Source of the DNA: an uncultured Megasphaera sp.
GTDB taxonomy: Bacteria > Bacillota > Negativicutes > Veillonellales > Megasphaeraceae
Reading direction: 5' to 3'
DNA length: 8,754 nt
Assembly: GCA_900554215.1 (NCBI GenBank)
Contig: USGG01000068.1
Span: 1 to 8,754 of the forward strand
The notes beneath the pieces were generated by a model. It was not told the origin of the DNA. It was given only the letters and a program-made list of their open reading frames with translations, and searched no databases. A program made the translations under genes and the position numbers. Shown piece after piece: positions 1 to 6,783 of this stretch (position 1 is its first letter; each line of letters begins with the position of its first letter).

Positions 1-1
1 C

Positions 2-2101
2 GTTCCCATCCACGGCAGCACCCAGATGACCGTTGCCGATTTGGACGGCGTGCGCTTTTTGGAACGACTCGGCTTTACGCAGGCCGTTTTAGCCCGGGAA
101 GTATCCCTCGATGAAATCCGGGAAATATGCAGTCATACGACGATGGCTATCGAAGTGTTTATTCACGGCGCGTCGTGCATGTCCTACTCGGGACAATGCC
201 TCATGAGCAGCTTTATCGGCGGCCGCAGCGGCAACCGCGGCGCCTGCGCCCAGCCGTGCCGCCTGCCGTACAATTTGACGAAAGACGGCAGCCCCTTGCT
301 GAAGGAAGACGCCTATATTCTGAGCTTGAAGGACTTAAACAGCCTCGAATATATCGACGCACTCATGGACGCCGGCGTGTCTTCCTTTAAAATCGAAGGC
401 CGCATGAAGGGGCTGGGCTATGTCCGTTCCGTCGTGCAGGCTTACCGCCGCGTCATGGACAGCCATTGCCGCTCGGCTCAGGAGCGAAAGGACGCCATGG
501 CCGATGCGGTGCAGCTGACAGCGGAAAGCTTTAACCGCACGTATCAGCACGATTTCCTCGCCGGGACGGTAGGCCGCCGCACTCTTACCGAGCAAGGCGG
601 CGGCAATCAGGGCCGGCGCGTCGGCACGGCCTCGGCGTACCGGGACAACGTCGTCGACGCCGTATTGGACGAGCCTTTGGCTGCCGGCGATATGATCAAA
701 ATCATCGCGCCTGACGGACGGGAATGTATCGATGAAGTTCGCTCTGCCGTCGGTACGTTTTCCAATAAGAAGCAATTTGTCCTGGAAATGCGCCGCAGCG
801 ATTTGCTGACCGGCACCATATACCGGCTGGCCCGCAAGGAAGACCGGCAGAGCCATGCCGAACGGCTGCAGCGGCGCATCGCCCTGTACTGCCACGTCGA
901 CGTGGACGGCGAAGGGCGGCTGCGGCTGACGGGCTGGGATGAAGGTGGCCATACGGCGGATGTCGTATCGGACTATATCGTGCAGAAGGCGAAGAAGCGT
1001 CCGGCTACGGCCGAATGGGTGAAGAGCCAGCTCGATCGCCTCGGCGATACGCCCTTTACGCTGGCCGACGCTACGATTTGGGATGAATCGTATATGATTC
1101 CGGCCAGCGTGCTCAACGAGCTGCGCCGCCAATGCGTCGATATGCTGACAGAAGACATTCTGGCAGAGTACGTCCGCCCGTCGGCCGGGACGCCGTCTGA
1201 TGACTGCTTTGTCCAAGCTTCAGACAATGGGCAGCGCATACCCTTATCCATAGCCGTCCGCTGCGATTCCATAGACGCCGTCCAGGCTGCTGCAGACAGC
1301 GGCGCCGACCGGGTGATTTTCGGCGGCGAATCATACCATCACCGTTCATTTTCTGCCGCCCAATGGCTGGAAGCCGTCCGCATTGCTCATGAACGGGGCG
1401 TTTCCTTGTGGGCGGCGACGCCCCGCATCGTGTCGCAGCGGCACAACGGGTTGGTGCGGCGTGAGCTGGAACAGGCCCTGAAGAGCGGCGCTGACGGCGT
1501 GTACGCCGGCTCTATAAGCGTATTTTCCATGCTGCGGGATATGGGGGCCGATATACCTGTATATGCCGATTGGCCGTTAAATATATTCAACAGCGCGGCG
1601 GCTGGCGAATACGTGCGGCTGGGCTGCGCCGGCATTACCGTGTCTGCAGAAGCGACGCTGCGGCAGATAGGGAAGATAGCCGAAGCTGTCCGCTGCCCCG
1701 TCGAAGCCGTTGCAGCGGGTCGGCTGGAAATGATGATTACCGAATCGTGCGCCGTCGCGGCCTTTGCCGGAACGGGTCATAAGACCGGCTGTTCCGCTCC
1801 CTGCATGAAAGGCGGCTTTGCCTTGGAAGACCGGCGGAATGAACAATTTCCCGTCGTGACGGACCAGTATTGCCGCAATCATATCCTGAACAGCAAAGAG
1901 CTGGACATGGTTCCCTATTTCAGCGATCTGAAGCGGGCCGGCATTTCTGTACTGCGCATTGAAGGACGGGGATGCTCTCCCGAATGGATAGGCCGCACGA
2001 CGAAGCAGTATGCCCGTCTCCGCGACGGCTTGGAAACGATGGTCTTCGGCAAGGAAGACCGCGGCGTTACGCGAGGCCATTTTTTCCGCGGTATTTTATA
2101 A
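2..2101 (+). CDS. U32 family protein (RlhA/TrhP-like, duplicated U32 domains), 5'-truncated by window edge
   Basis: The reading frame is open from base 2, and the residues before the first ATG (VPIHGSTQ) match the U32 pattern, so the true start lies upstream, perhaps about 100 codons away. The first half holds the U32 signature EVFIHGASCMSYSGQCLMSS...GGRSGNRGACAQPC, with four cysteines at bases 176, 197, 245 and 257 (C-x6-C-x15-C-x3-C). A middle segment of about 250 residues is DUF3656-like. From about base 1230 a second U32-type half begins (PLSIAVRCDSIDAVQAAADSGADRVIFGG) with its own quartet at 1748, 1790, 1802 and 1871 (C-x13-C-x3-C-x22-C). Characterised U32 members (RlhA for 23S rRNA C2501, TrhP for tRNA U34, UbiU/UbiV for ubiquinone) are hydroxylation factors, several with Fe-S clusters; the 'peptidase/collagenase' label is historical. 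A cytosolic RNA-modification role is inferred, with the substrate unknown. Its stop lies 20 bp before mutS2, suggesting one operon. Confidence 0.9.
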   Translation, partial: VPIHGSTQMTVADLDGVRFLERLGFTQAVLAREVSLDEIREICSHTTMAIEVFIHGASCMSYSGQCLMSSFIGGRSGNRGACAQPCRLPYNLTKDGSPLLKEDAYILSLKDLNSLEYIDALMDAGVSSFKIEGRMKGLGYVRSVVQAYRRVMDSHCRSAQERKDAMADAVQLTAESFNRTYQHDFLAGTVGRRTLTEQGGGNQGRRVGTASAYRDNVVDAVLDEPLAAGDMIKIIAPDGRECIDEVRSAVGTFSNKKQFVLEMRRSDLLTGTIYRLARKEDRQSHAERLQRRIALYCHVDVDGEGRLRLTGWDEGGHTADVVSDYIVQKAKKRPATAEWVKSQLDRLGDTPFTLADATIWDESYMIPASVLNELRRQCVDMLTEDILAEYVRPSAGTPSDDCFVQASDNGQRIPLSIAVRCDSIDAVQAAADSGADRVIFGGESYHHRSFSAAQWLEAVRIAHERGVSLWAATPRIVSQRHNGLVRRELEQALKSGADGVYAGSISVFSMLRDMGADIPVYADWPLNIFNSAAAGEYVRLGCAGITVSAEATLRQIGKIAEAVRCPVEAVAAGRLEMMITESCAVAAFAGTGHKTGCSAPCMKGGFALEDRRNEQFPVVTDQYCRNHILNSKELDMVPYFSDLKRAGISVLRIEGRGCSPEWIGRTTKQYARLRDGLETMVFGKEDRGVTRGHFFRGIL

Positions 2102-2121
2102 ATCAGGAGTAACAAAAATAG

Positions 2122-4485
2122 ATGAATAAACGAAGTTTGCGTATTCTCGGCTTTTATCAAGTACAAAACATGCTCGTACGCCTCGCGCCGTCGCGCATGT
2201 CCAAGGAGATTGCCCGACGGCTCAAGCCGGTATGTGAGGCAGAGGAAGTAGCCCGAAGCCTGAACGACACGGAAGAAGCCTGTCGCTGCCTGCAGAGCGA
2301 GGCGTCTGTGCCGATGGGGGGCATCGTCGACATCCGTCCGGCTTTGGAAAAGGCAAGGCGCGACGTGACGCTCGAAGGACAGGACTGCATCGATATTTGG
2401 AACAACGTCCGGCGGTACGGCGACATTCGCCAGTATTTTATGGATAAGGGGGAGGAATATCCCCAGCTGGCAGAGAAAGCCGAAGGTATCAGCGATTTTT
2501 CCCTTATTTCTCATAAAATGGCCGGCGTGTTCGACCAAAACCACCAGATTCGCGACAACGCGTCGCCGGAGCTCATGCGCCTGCGAAACCGCATCGTCGA
2601 GCTGGAACGGCAGACAAAGCGGTATGTAACGGGCGTGCTGCAGAATAAAGAATATCAAAAGTATTTCCAGGACGCCCTGGTAACGGTCCGCAATAACCGC
2701 TACGTCGTGCCCATCAAGCAGGAGTACCGCCATGCCTTTCCGGGCATCGTCCACGACACGTCGGCCAGCGGCTCAACGCTGTACATTGAGCCCTTGGCTA
2801 TCGTCAACGCCAACAACGACTTGCAGGCTGCCCGCATCGGCGAGACGAAGGAAATCGAGCGTATTTTCCGCCGCCTGACAGCCCTTGTGAGCGGCCAGTA
2901 TGAAGACCTCATGGACAGTACGAAATGCGTCGCCGCCCTGGAATTTATCTTTGCCAAGGCGCAGCTGGCCCAGCAGATGAAGGCCTGCCGGCCGTCCGTT
3001 TCGCAGAAGGGAATCGTCCGCCTCGTCCAGGCCCGTCATCCTCTCATCGACGCGAAGGCCGTCGTGCCAAATACGATCATTCTCGGCGGCGAATACCGCA
3101 TTCTCCTCATTACGGGCTCCAATACAGGCGGCAAGACCGTCTCGATGAAAACGCTGGGGCTGTTGGTTCTCATGCATCAGGCCGGCTTGTTCATCCCTGT
3201 GGGCGAAGATTCGGAGCTGCCCATTTTCCGCGACGTCTTTTCTGATATCGGCGACGAACAGGATATTTCTCAAAACCTCAGTACCTTTTCCAGCCATATG
3301 AAGCAAATCGTCTACATCCTGCGCCACTGCACGGCTGACGACCTCATTCTGGCCGACGAACTGGGCTCCGGTACGGACCCGGCCGAGGGGAGTGCCATTG
3401 CCATTGCCGTACTGGACGCCTTGTATCGGAAAGGGTCGTACGTCATGGTGACGACCCATTACAACGACTTGAAAAACTACGCCTACAATACGCCGGGCAT
3501 TGAAAACGGCCACGTAGAATTCGATGAAGAAACGCTGCGGCCGACGTATAAGCTGCGTATCGGCGCCGCCGGCAGCAGCCATGCCTTCAGCATCAGCGAG
3601 CGCCTTGGCATGCCGGCGGAGATACTGGCCAAGGCGAAGGAGCTGCGCAGCAAGGCGCAGGACGTTGACATGGAAGCTATTTTGACCAAGCTCAACAGCC
3701 AGTCCAAGCGCATGGACGAAGAACAGGCCGAGCTGGAACAGAAGCTGGCCGACGTGCGCCGCATAGAAGACGAGCTGCGCCGGGAAAAGGAAAAGGTATC
3801 GGCCAAGCGGCAGGATATTATCGACTCGAGCCGCCGCGAGGCCTTCGATTTGAAACGCAATCTCCGCGTCGAAGCGGAACGGATCATCCGCGAGCTCAAG
3901 CAGCAGTCCAAGGACAGCTCCGACAAGGAAAAGGCCAAGGCTATCGACCAGGCACGCCGGGCGATTCAGCAGATTTCCCTGCCCGATAAGGAAAAGCCGC
4001 GCCGCGATCCTGTCGACCCGTCGCAGCTTAAAGTAGGCCAAAGCGTATTTATCAACTCCCTGGACGGACTGGGCACGGTTACGGAAATCAACGGTAAGAA
4101 GCTGACCGTATCAGTCCGGGGGATGACGGTCCGCGTCAAGCTGCAGGATGTCAGCGCACCTTATCTGGATGAAATAAAGAGGGAAGAGCAGGCGGAACGC
4201 AAGGCCAGCGCTTCGTCTTCCTTTCGGCCTATCCGCACGGCCAGCGTTGCGACGGAGCTCAATATCATCGGCAAGACCTATCAGGAAGCGCTGCCGGACG
4301 TTGAAAAATTCCTGGATCAGGCCTTGGCTGCCGGATTCAGTCCGGTGCGCCTTATCCACGGCAAGGGAAGCGGCGCCCTGCGCCGTCAAATCCACGAGTT
4401 TTTAGACGGCCAGCCCTTCGTCAAGAAGTACGCCCTCGACGACGTAGAAGGCGGCGGCGCCGGCGTAACGCTCGTATATTTTTAG
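2122..4485 (+). CDS. mutS2: MutS2 (MutS-like ATPase with C-terminal Smr domain)
   Basis: This 787-residue protein has the usual MutS2 length and layout: an N-terminal lever/clamp region (1-300), an ABC-type ATPase, a long charged coiled coil (about 500-610), a KOW-like beta segment (about 632-678) and a C-terminal Smr domain (about 710-787). Walker A is GSNTGGKT (332-339), Walker B is LILADE with D412/E413, and the MutS2 block DIGDEQDISQNLSTFSSHM lies between them. The Smr domain keeps HGKGSG (746-751), but the usual LDxR/LDxH motif reads LNII (713-716), so nuclease activity is doubtful. MutS2 suppresses recombination in some bacteria and, in Bacillus subtilis, acts on collided ribosomes. The ATG is preceded by AGGAG at 2105-2109, a rather long 12-nt gap. 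There is no mismatch-recognition domain and no mutL nearby, so this is not mismatch-repair MutS. It sits between the U32 gene and the CsoR-type gene with short gaps. Confidence 0.97.
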   Translation: MNKRSLRILGFYQVQNMLVRLAPSRMSKEIARRLKPVCEAEEVARSLNDTEEACRCLQSEASVPMGGIVDIRPALEKARRDVTLEGQDCIDIWNNVRRYGDIRQYFMDKGEEYPQLAEKAEGISDFSLISHKMAGVFDQNHQIRDNASPELMRLRNRIVELERQTKRYVTGVLQNKEYQKYFQDALVTVRNNRYVVPIKQEYRHAFPGIVHDTSASGSTLYIEPLAIVNANNDLQAARIGETKEIERIFRRLTALVSGQYEDLMDSTKCVAALEFIFAKAQLAQQMKACRPSVSQKGIVRLVQARHPLIDAKAVVPNTIILGGEYRILLITGSNTGGKTVSMKTLGLLVLMHQAGLFIPVGEDSELPIFRDVFSDIGDEQDISQNLSTFSSHMKQIVYILRHCTADDLILADELGSGTDPAEGSAIAIAVLDALYRKGSYVMVTTHYNDLKNYAYNTPGIENGHVEFDEETLRPTYKLRIGAAGSSHAFSISERLGMPAEILAKAKELRSKAQDVDMEAILTKLNSQSKRMDEEQAELEQKLADVRRIEDELRREKEKVSAKRQDIIDSSRREAFDLKRNLRVEAERIIRELKQQSKDSSDKEKAKAIDQARRAIQQISLPDKEKPRRDPVDPSQLKVGQSVFINSLDGLGTVTEINGKKLTVSVRGMTVRVKLQDVSAPYLDEIKREEQAERKASASSSFRPIRTASVATELNIIGKTYQEALPDVEKFLDQALAAGFSPVRLIHGKGSGALRRQIHEFLDGQPFVKKYALDDVEGGGAGVTLVYF

Positions 4486-4509
4486 ACAGCACATAAGGGG
4501 GAATGCTAC

Positions 4510-4785
4510 ATGAAACAATGTATGGATGCAGAGAATCTGCACCGCCGGCTGAAGAAGATCATCGGCCAGGTACAGGCTATCGACCGCATGATCGACGAAG
4601 ATATTCCATGCGAAGATATCCTGTCGCAGATTAATGCGGCGAAATCGGCCCTGCATAAGTGCGGACAGGTTATTTTAGAAGGGCACATCCGCCATTGCGT
4701 CCGCGACGGCATTGCCCACGGCGACCCGGACAAGACCATCGAAAAGTTTACGAAAGCCGTCGAACGGTTTGCTAATATTAAATAA
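4510..4785 (+). CDS. csoR: CsoR-family copper-sensing transcriptional repressor
   Basis: The 91-residue protein has the full length and all-helical character of the CsoR/RcnR/FrmR (DUF156) family, with the typical opening LHRRLKKIIGQVQAIDRMIDE and the later NAAKSAL block. C34, H59 and C63 have the spacing of the Cu(I)-binding Cys-His-Cys triad of CsoR. RcnR has His and FrmR has Glu at the third position, so copper is the best assignment. C4 and C51 are extra. Family members are tetramers that bind GC-centred operators and release DNA when loaded with Cu(I). The ribosome site AAGGGGGA (4495-4502) lies 7 nt before the ATG. The gene starts 24 bp after mutS2 and has no visible promoter or operator of its own, so it is probably read through from the upstream operon. 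The likely target is the operator at 6712-6762 before the P-type ATPase gene; this is inferred. Confidence 0.92.
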   Translation: MKQCMDAENLHRRLKKIIGQVQAIDRMIDEDIPCEDILSQINAAKSALHKCGQVILEGHIRHCVRDGIAHGDPDKTIEKFTKAVERFANIK

Positions 4786-4796
4786 AAAGTACATGA

Positions 4797-4847
4797 AAAG
4801 CCACAGCGAATCCCGTGTCTAACAAGGTCCTTCGTTGTGGCTTTCTT
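4797..4847 (+). terminator. Intrinsic terminator after csoR
   Basis: A 14-bp stem pairs AAAGCCACAGCGAA (4797-4810) with TTCGTTGTGGCTTT (4831-4844), with one G-U pair and a 20-nt loop. It is followed by a T-rich tail (CTTTCTTTATT). It starts 11 bp after the csoR stop and closes the U32-mutS2-csoR unit. The A-rich 5' side could let it work weakly in the other direction too. Confidence 0.88.
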
Positions 4848-4855
4848 TATTATTT

Positions 4856-4904
4856 AAACGATTAACTTAAAATTAGATAGATAAATAAAACGATTAACCT
4901 AAAA
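4856..4904. repeat. 17-bp direct repeat, two copies 32 bp apart, upstream of the T-box promoter
   Basis: AAACGATTAACTTAAAA at 4856-4872 recurs as AAACGATTAACCTAAAA at 4888-4904, 16 of 17 identical. The start-to-start distance is 32 bp, about three helical turns, so both copies present the same face of the DNA. The second copy ends 27 bp before the -35 box of the T-box promoter. This arrangement suits a DNA-binding regulator, but none is identified. A 10-bp palindrome, GAAAATTTTC (4912-4921), lies between the repeats and the -35 box. Confidence 0.6.
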
Positions 4905-4931
4905 GTTTACTGAAAATTTTCGAAAAACTGC

Positions 4932-4960
4932 TTGCCAAAGACTATGAGTTGTGGTAATAT
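4932..4960 (+). promoter_or_regulatory. Sigma-A-type promoter of the T-box/MFS unit
   Basis: The -35 box is TTGCCA (4932-4937) and the -10 box is TAATAT (4955-4960), with the ideal 17-bp spacer. Transcription would begin near A4967, about 26 nt before the basal stem of the T-box leader. The AT-rich upstream stretch could act as an UP element. Confidence 0.75.
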
Positions 4961-4966
4961 GCATAC

Positions 4967-5243
4967 ATCAAGTCAAAATAAAAATGCGTTGAAGAGAAAT
5001 AGTAAGTTCCAGAAAGTTTGCAGAGAGCCGCTGGCTGGTGGGAAGTGGCAACGGAATGGAAGTGAACTCGTCTCTAAGCAGCTCCCTGAACATTGCAGTA
5101 GGCGGAGCCGGGGCCTGGCCGTTAACAGACAGGAGGGTATCGACACATTGTCCGTACCTGCTGAGGGCATGCCGTATGGCGTGAATTAGAGTGGTAACGC
5201 GTGAGTAAATCTTTCGTCTCTTGTGAGATGAAAGATTTTTTTT
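4967..5243 (+). ncRNA. T-box riboswitch leader, leucine (CUC) specifier
   Basis: All main T-box parts can be read. Stem I has a basal helix AGAGA (4993-4997) with TCTCT (5071-5075), and an AGTA loop-E strand (5001-5004) opposite GAA (5064-5066). The helix TTCCA/TGGAA (5007-5011/5057-5061) lies above it, and the apical region contains AGAGAG and GCTGGTG. The codon after GAA is CTC (5067-5069, Leu), followed by a purine, as is usual. A stem III hairpin pairs GGTA...TACC and GACA...TGTC (5136-5158). The T-box core is AGAGTGGTAACGCG (5188-5201); its UGGU should pair with ACCA of a tRNA with discriminator A, as in tRNA-Leu. Uncharged tRNA-Leu is predicted to stabilise the antiterminator and allow transcription into the downstream transporter gene. 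The amino acid is inferred from codon and discriminator together. Confidence 0.93.
5207..5243 (+). terminator. Regulated T-box terminator, competing with the antiterminator
   Basis: The terminator stem pairs 5207-5220 (AAATCTTTCGTCTC) with 5225-5238 (GAGATGAAAGATTT), has a TTGT loop and ends in eight T residues (5236-5243). The rival antiterminator uses AGAG (5188-5191) with CTCT (5218-5221) and GCG (5199-5201) with CGT (5215-5217), leaving TGGTAAC as the 7-nt bulge. CGTCTC is shared by both structures, so they exclude each other, as expected of a T-box switch. Confidence 0.92.
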
Positions 5244-5293
5244 ATTTTGAGTTGTACTATGGAAAGAACAGAGATTTTGAAGGAGATGGTAGT

Positions 5294-6628
5294 ATGACGA
5301 ACGAAACGAAGATTCCAAACACGCGATGGTGGCGCATTTTGCCGGCGACAGTGCTGGTATATATTGTGGCCAACATCGACCGTGCCAATATTTCCTTTGC
5401 CATGGCCGGCGGCATGATGGAAGAGCTGGGCTTAGACGCCGTGGCGATCGGCATGGCTATCGGCATTTTCTTCTGGGGCTATTTGCTCCTGCAGGTTCCA
5501 GGCGGCCATTTGGCAGAACGGAAGAGCGCTAAGAATTTTATTGCGGCCATGATTGTCATTTGGGGCGGCTGCGCGACGATTTGCGGATTTATCAGCACGT
5601 CCTTTGAATTCAACGTCGTGCGCTTTATTTTGGGCATCGCTGAAGGCGGTATTTTTCCTGCGATTTTAGTCATCATTTCTCATTGGTTCCCGCCGGCGGA
5701 ACGAGCCCGCGCCAATTCGATTTTCTTGCTGAGCTTCCCCTTATCGGCTATTATTTCCGGCCCCATTTCGGGCTGGCTCATCGCGACCTGGGGCTGGCGT
5801 GAAATGTTCATCATCGAAGGCGTAGCTTCCATCGCCTTGATTTTCTTGTGGATGCCCCTCATCGCTGACCGTCCGAGCAAGGCGAAATGGCTGAGCGCAG
5901 AAGAACGCAACTGGATTGAAAGTGAACTGGCTGCCGAAGCGGCCGCGAAAAAAGCCGCTGCCGCCACGAATAAGAGCGCGACGAAGACAAGCTACAGAGA
6001 ATTGGTCTTCGATATTAACTTGTGGAAAATGGTTGCCGTATACTTCCTCATTTGCTGCGCCTTCTACGTATTGAGCTTCTGGCTGCCGACGATTATCAAG
6101 GATATCCTGAAAGCTGATATCGGCATGGTTGGCTGGCTGTCGGCGCTGCCGAACATCGCTGCCGCTCTGGGCATCGTCTTCTTCGGCCGCATGGCCGATA
6201 AGAGCCAGAATCGCCGCAAGTACTGCATCATTCCGTACGTCTGCGTCGGCCTGTGCATCATCGCTTCCGTATTTACGGCGTCCTATTCGGGTTGGTTGTC
6301 CTTTGCCTTCCTGTGCCTCTGCGGCTTCTTCTGGCTGTCGGGCCATCCCGTACTGTGGACGATCGTTGCCGAAACCTTCCAGCCCGAAGTGGCCGGCGGC
6401 GCCCGCGGAGCCATCAATGCCTTAGGAAACCTGAGCGGCTTCTTTGCGCCCATGCTGCTGGGCTACATGATTCAGAACTACAGCCGCGACGCCGGCATGT
6501 ATATTTTCGCCGTATTGGTATTCCTGGCTGCCGTCATCGTCTGGTCCATGCCTAAAAATGCCGAAACGAAAGCTGCCGTAGAAAAGACGAGAGAACACGT
6601 AACGGCGACGACGAACGCCCACGCCTAG
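5294..6628 (+). CDS. MFS transporter, ACS (anion:cation symporter) type, under leucine T-box control
   Basis: This is a 444-residue, 12-helix major facilitator. The opening (LVYIVANIDRANISFAM), the loop 2-3 block (GYLLLQVPGGHLAERKSAK) and the helix 4-5 block (RFILGIAEGGIFPAILVIISHWFPPAERARAN) fit the ACS subfamily, which includes carriers of hexuronates, glucarate, tartrate, phthalate and pantothenate. A charged, Ala/Lys-rich cytoplasmic loop (about residues 195-240) separates the two six-helix halves. The start at 5294 is chosen because AAGGAGATGG (5280-5289) lies just upstream; an in-frame GTG at 5201 falls inside the T-box core and is not credible. The gene lies 50 bp after the leader terminator, so leucine limitation should raise expression. 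Import of leucine or of an anionic precursor such as a branched-chain 2-oxo acid is inferred; family resemblance alone does not give the substrate. Confidence 0.9.
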   Translation: MTNETKIPNTRWWRILPATVLVYIVANIDRANISFAMAGGMMEELGLDAVAIGMAIGIFFWGYLLLQVPGGHLAERKSAKNFIAAMIVIWGGCATICGFISTSFEFNVVRFILGIAEGGIFPAILVIISHWFPPAERARANSIFLLSFPLSAIISGPISGWLIATWGWREMFIIEGVASIALIFLWMPLIADRPSKAKWLSAEERNWIESELAAEAAAKKAAAATNKSATKTSYRELVFDINLWKMVAVYFLICCAFYVLSFWLPTIIKDILKADIGMVGWLSALPNIAAALGIVFFGRMADKSQNRRKYCIIPYVCVGLCIIASVFTASYSGWLSFAFLCLCGFFWLSGHPVLWTIVAETFQPEVAGGARGAINALGNLSGFFAPMLLGYMIQNYSRDAGMYIFAVLVFLAAVIVWSMPKNAETKAAVEKTREHVTATTNAHA

Positions 6629-6648
6629 GACTGTTGTCAGAAAACCAT

Positions 6649-6693
6649 AAGAGATAGCGTGAAGGAGAGATTCCGATGCGCTGTCTCTTTTTT
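6649..6693 (+). terminator. Intrinsic terminator after the MFS gene
   Basis: AAGAGATAGCG (6649-6659) pairs with CGCTGTCTCTT (6679-6689) with one G-U pair, around a 19-nt loop that has a small inner GGA/TCC pairing. A run of six T residues (6688-6693) follows. It lies 20 bp after the stop and 9 bp before the -35 box of the ATPase promoter, so it separates the two units. Confidence 0.88.
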
Positions 6694-6702
6694 ATATTTC
6701 AC

Positions 6703-6731
6703 TTGACTGCCTATACCCCTATATGTATAAT
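6703..6731 (+). promoter_or_regulatory. Strong sigma-A promoter of the P-type ATPase gene
   Basis: TTGACT (-35, 6703-6708) and a perfect TATAAT (-10, 6726-6731) are separated by exactly 17 bp. The predicted start of transcription is near 6738. The spacer and the -10 box are covered by the left arm of the inverted-repeat operator, so a bound repressor would block RNA polymerase. Confidence 0.88.
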
Positions 6732-6762
6732 GGATACATAAAAAAATACATATAGGGGTATA
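6712..6762. promoter_or_regulatory. Double CsoR-family operator (perfect 17-bp inverted repeat)
   Basis: TATACCCCTATATGTAT (6712-6728) is repeated exactly as its reverse complement at 6746-6762, with a 17-bp A-rich spacer. Each arm contains ATAC-CCC(n5)-GTAT, which resembles the C-tract sites flanked by ATAC/GTAT used by CsoR/RcnR/FrmR-family repressors. The arm centres are 34 bp apart. One arm covers the -35/-10 spacer and the -10 box, the other covers the early transcribed region. Two bound tetramers would clamp the promoter. The CsoR-type protein at 4510-4785 is the likely binder. Confidence 0.75.
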
Positions 6763-6783
6763 CCTATTTAGGAGGGATATGAT

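Noticed and set aside
2773..4041. 422-codon open frame on the minus strand, opposite mutS2
   Set aside because: It is the antisense shadow of a well-supported gene with GC-biased codons and shows no protein-family motifs. The same applies to the minus-strand frames at 335-1216, 1915-2754, 5741-6346 and 7090-7659.
5068..5070. TCG (Ser) as T-box specifier
   Set aside because: It is one base out of register with the GAA loop-E strand, and the UGGU bulge does not fit the G73 discriminator of tRNA-Ser.
4932..5189. 85-codon open frame on the + strand through the spacer before the MFS gene
   Set aside because: It runs through the promoter and the T-box leader, has no ribosome site and gives a low-complexity peptide unlike any family; the structured RNA explains this stretch.
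5201..5293. GTG start at 5201 extending the MFS protein by 31 residues
   Set aside because: The GTG lies in the T-box core and the extension would translate the terminator hairpin. The ATG at 5294 has a good ribosome site and gives the normal N-terminus.
5259..5297. 12-codon open frame (MERTEILKEMVV) whose TGA overlaps the MFS start as ATGA
   Set aside because: It has the look of a coupled leader peptide, but no ribosome site precedes its ATG, it lacks leucine enrichment, and regulation is already explained by the T-box.
6676..6741. 21-codon open frame preceded by AAGGAGAGA between the MFS and ATPase genes
   Set aside because: The ribosome-like site is the loop of the MFS terminator, and the frame runs through that terminator, the ATPase promoter and the operator; chance is the simplest reading.
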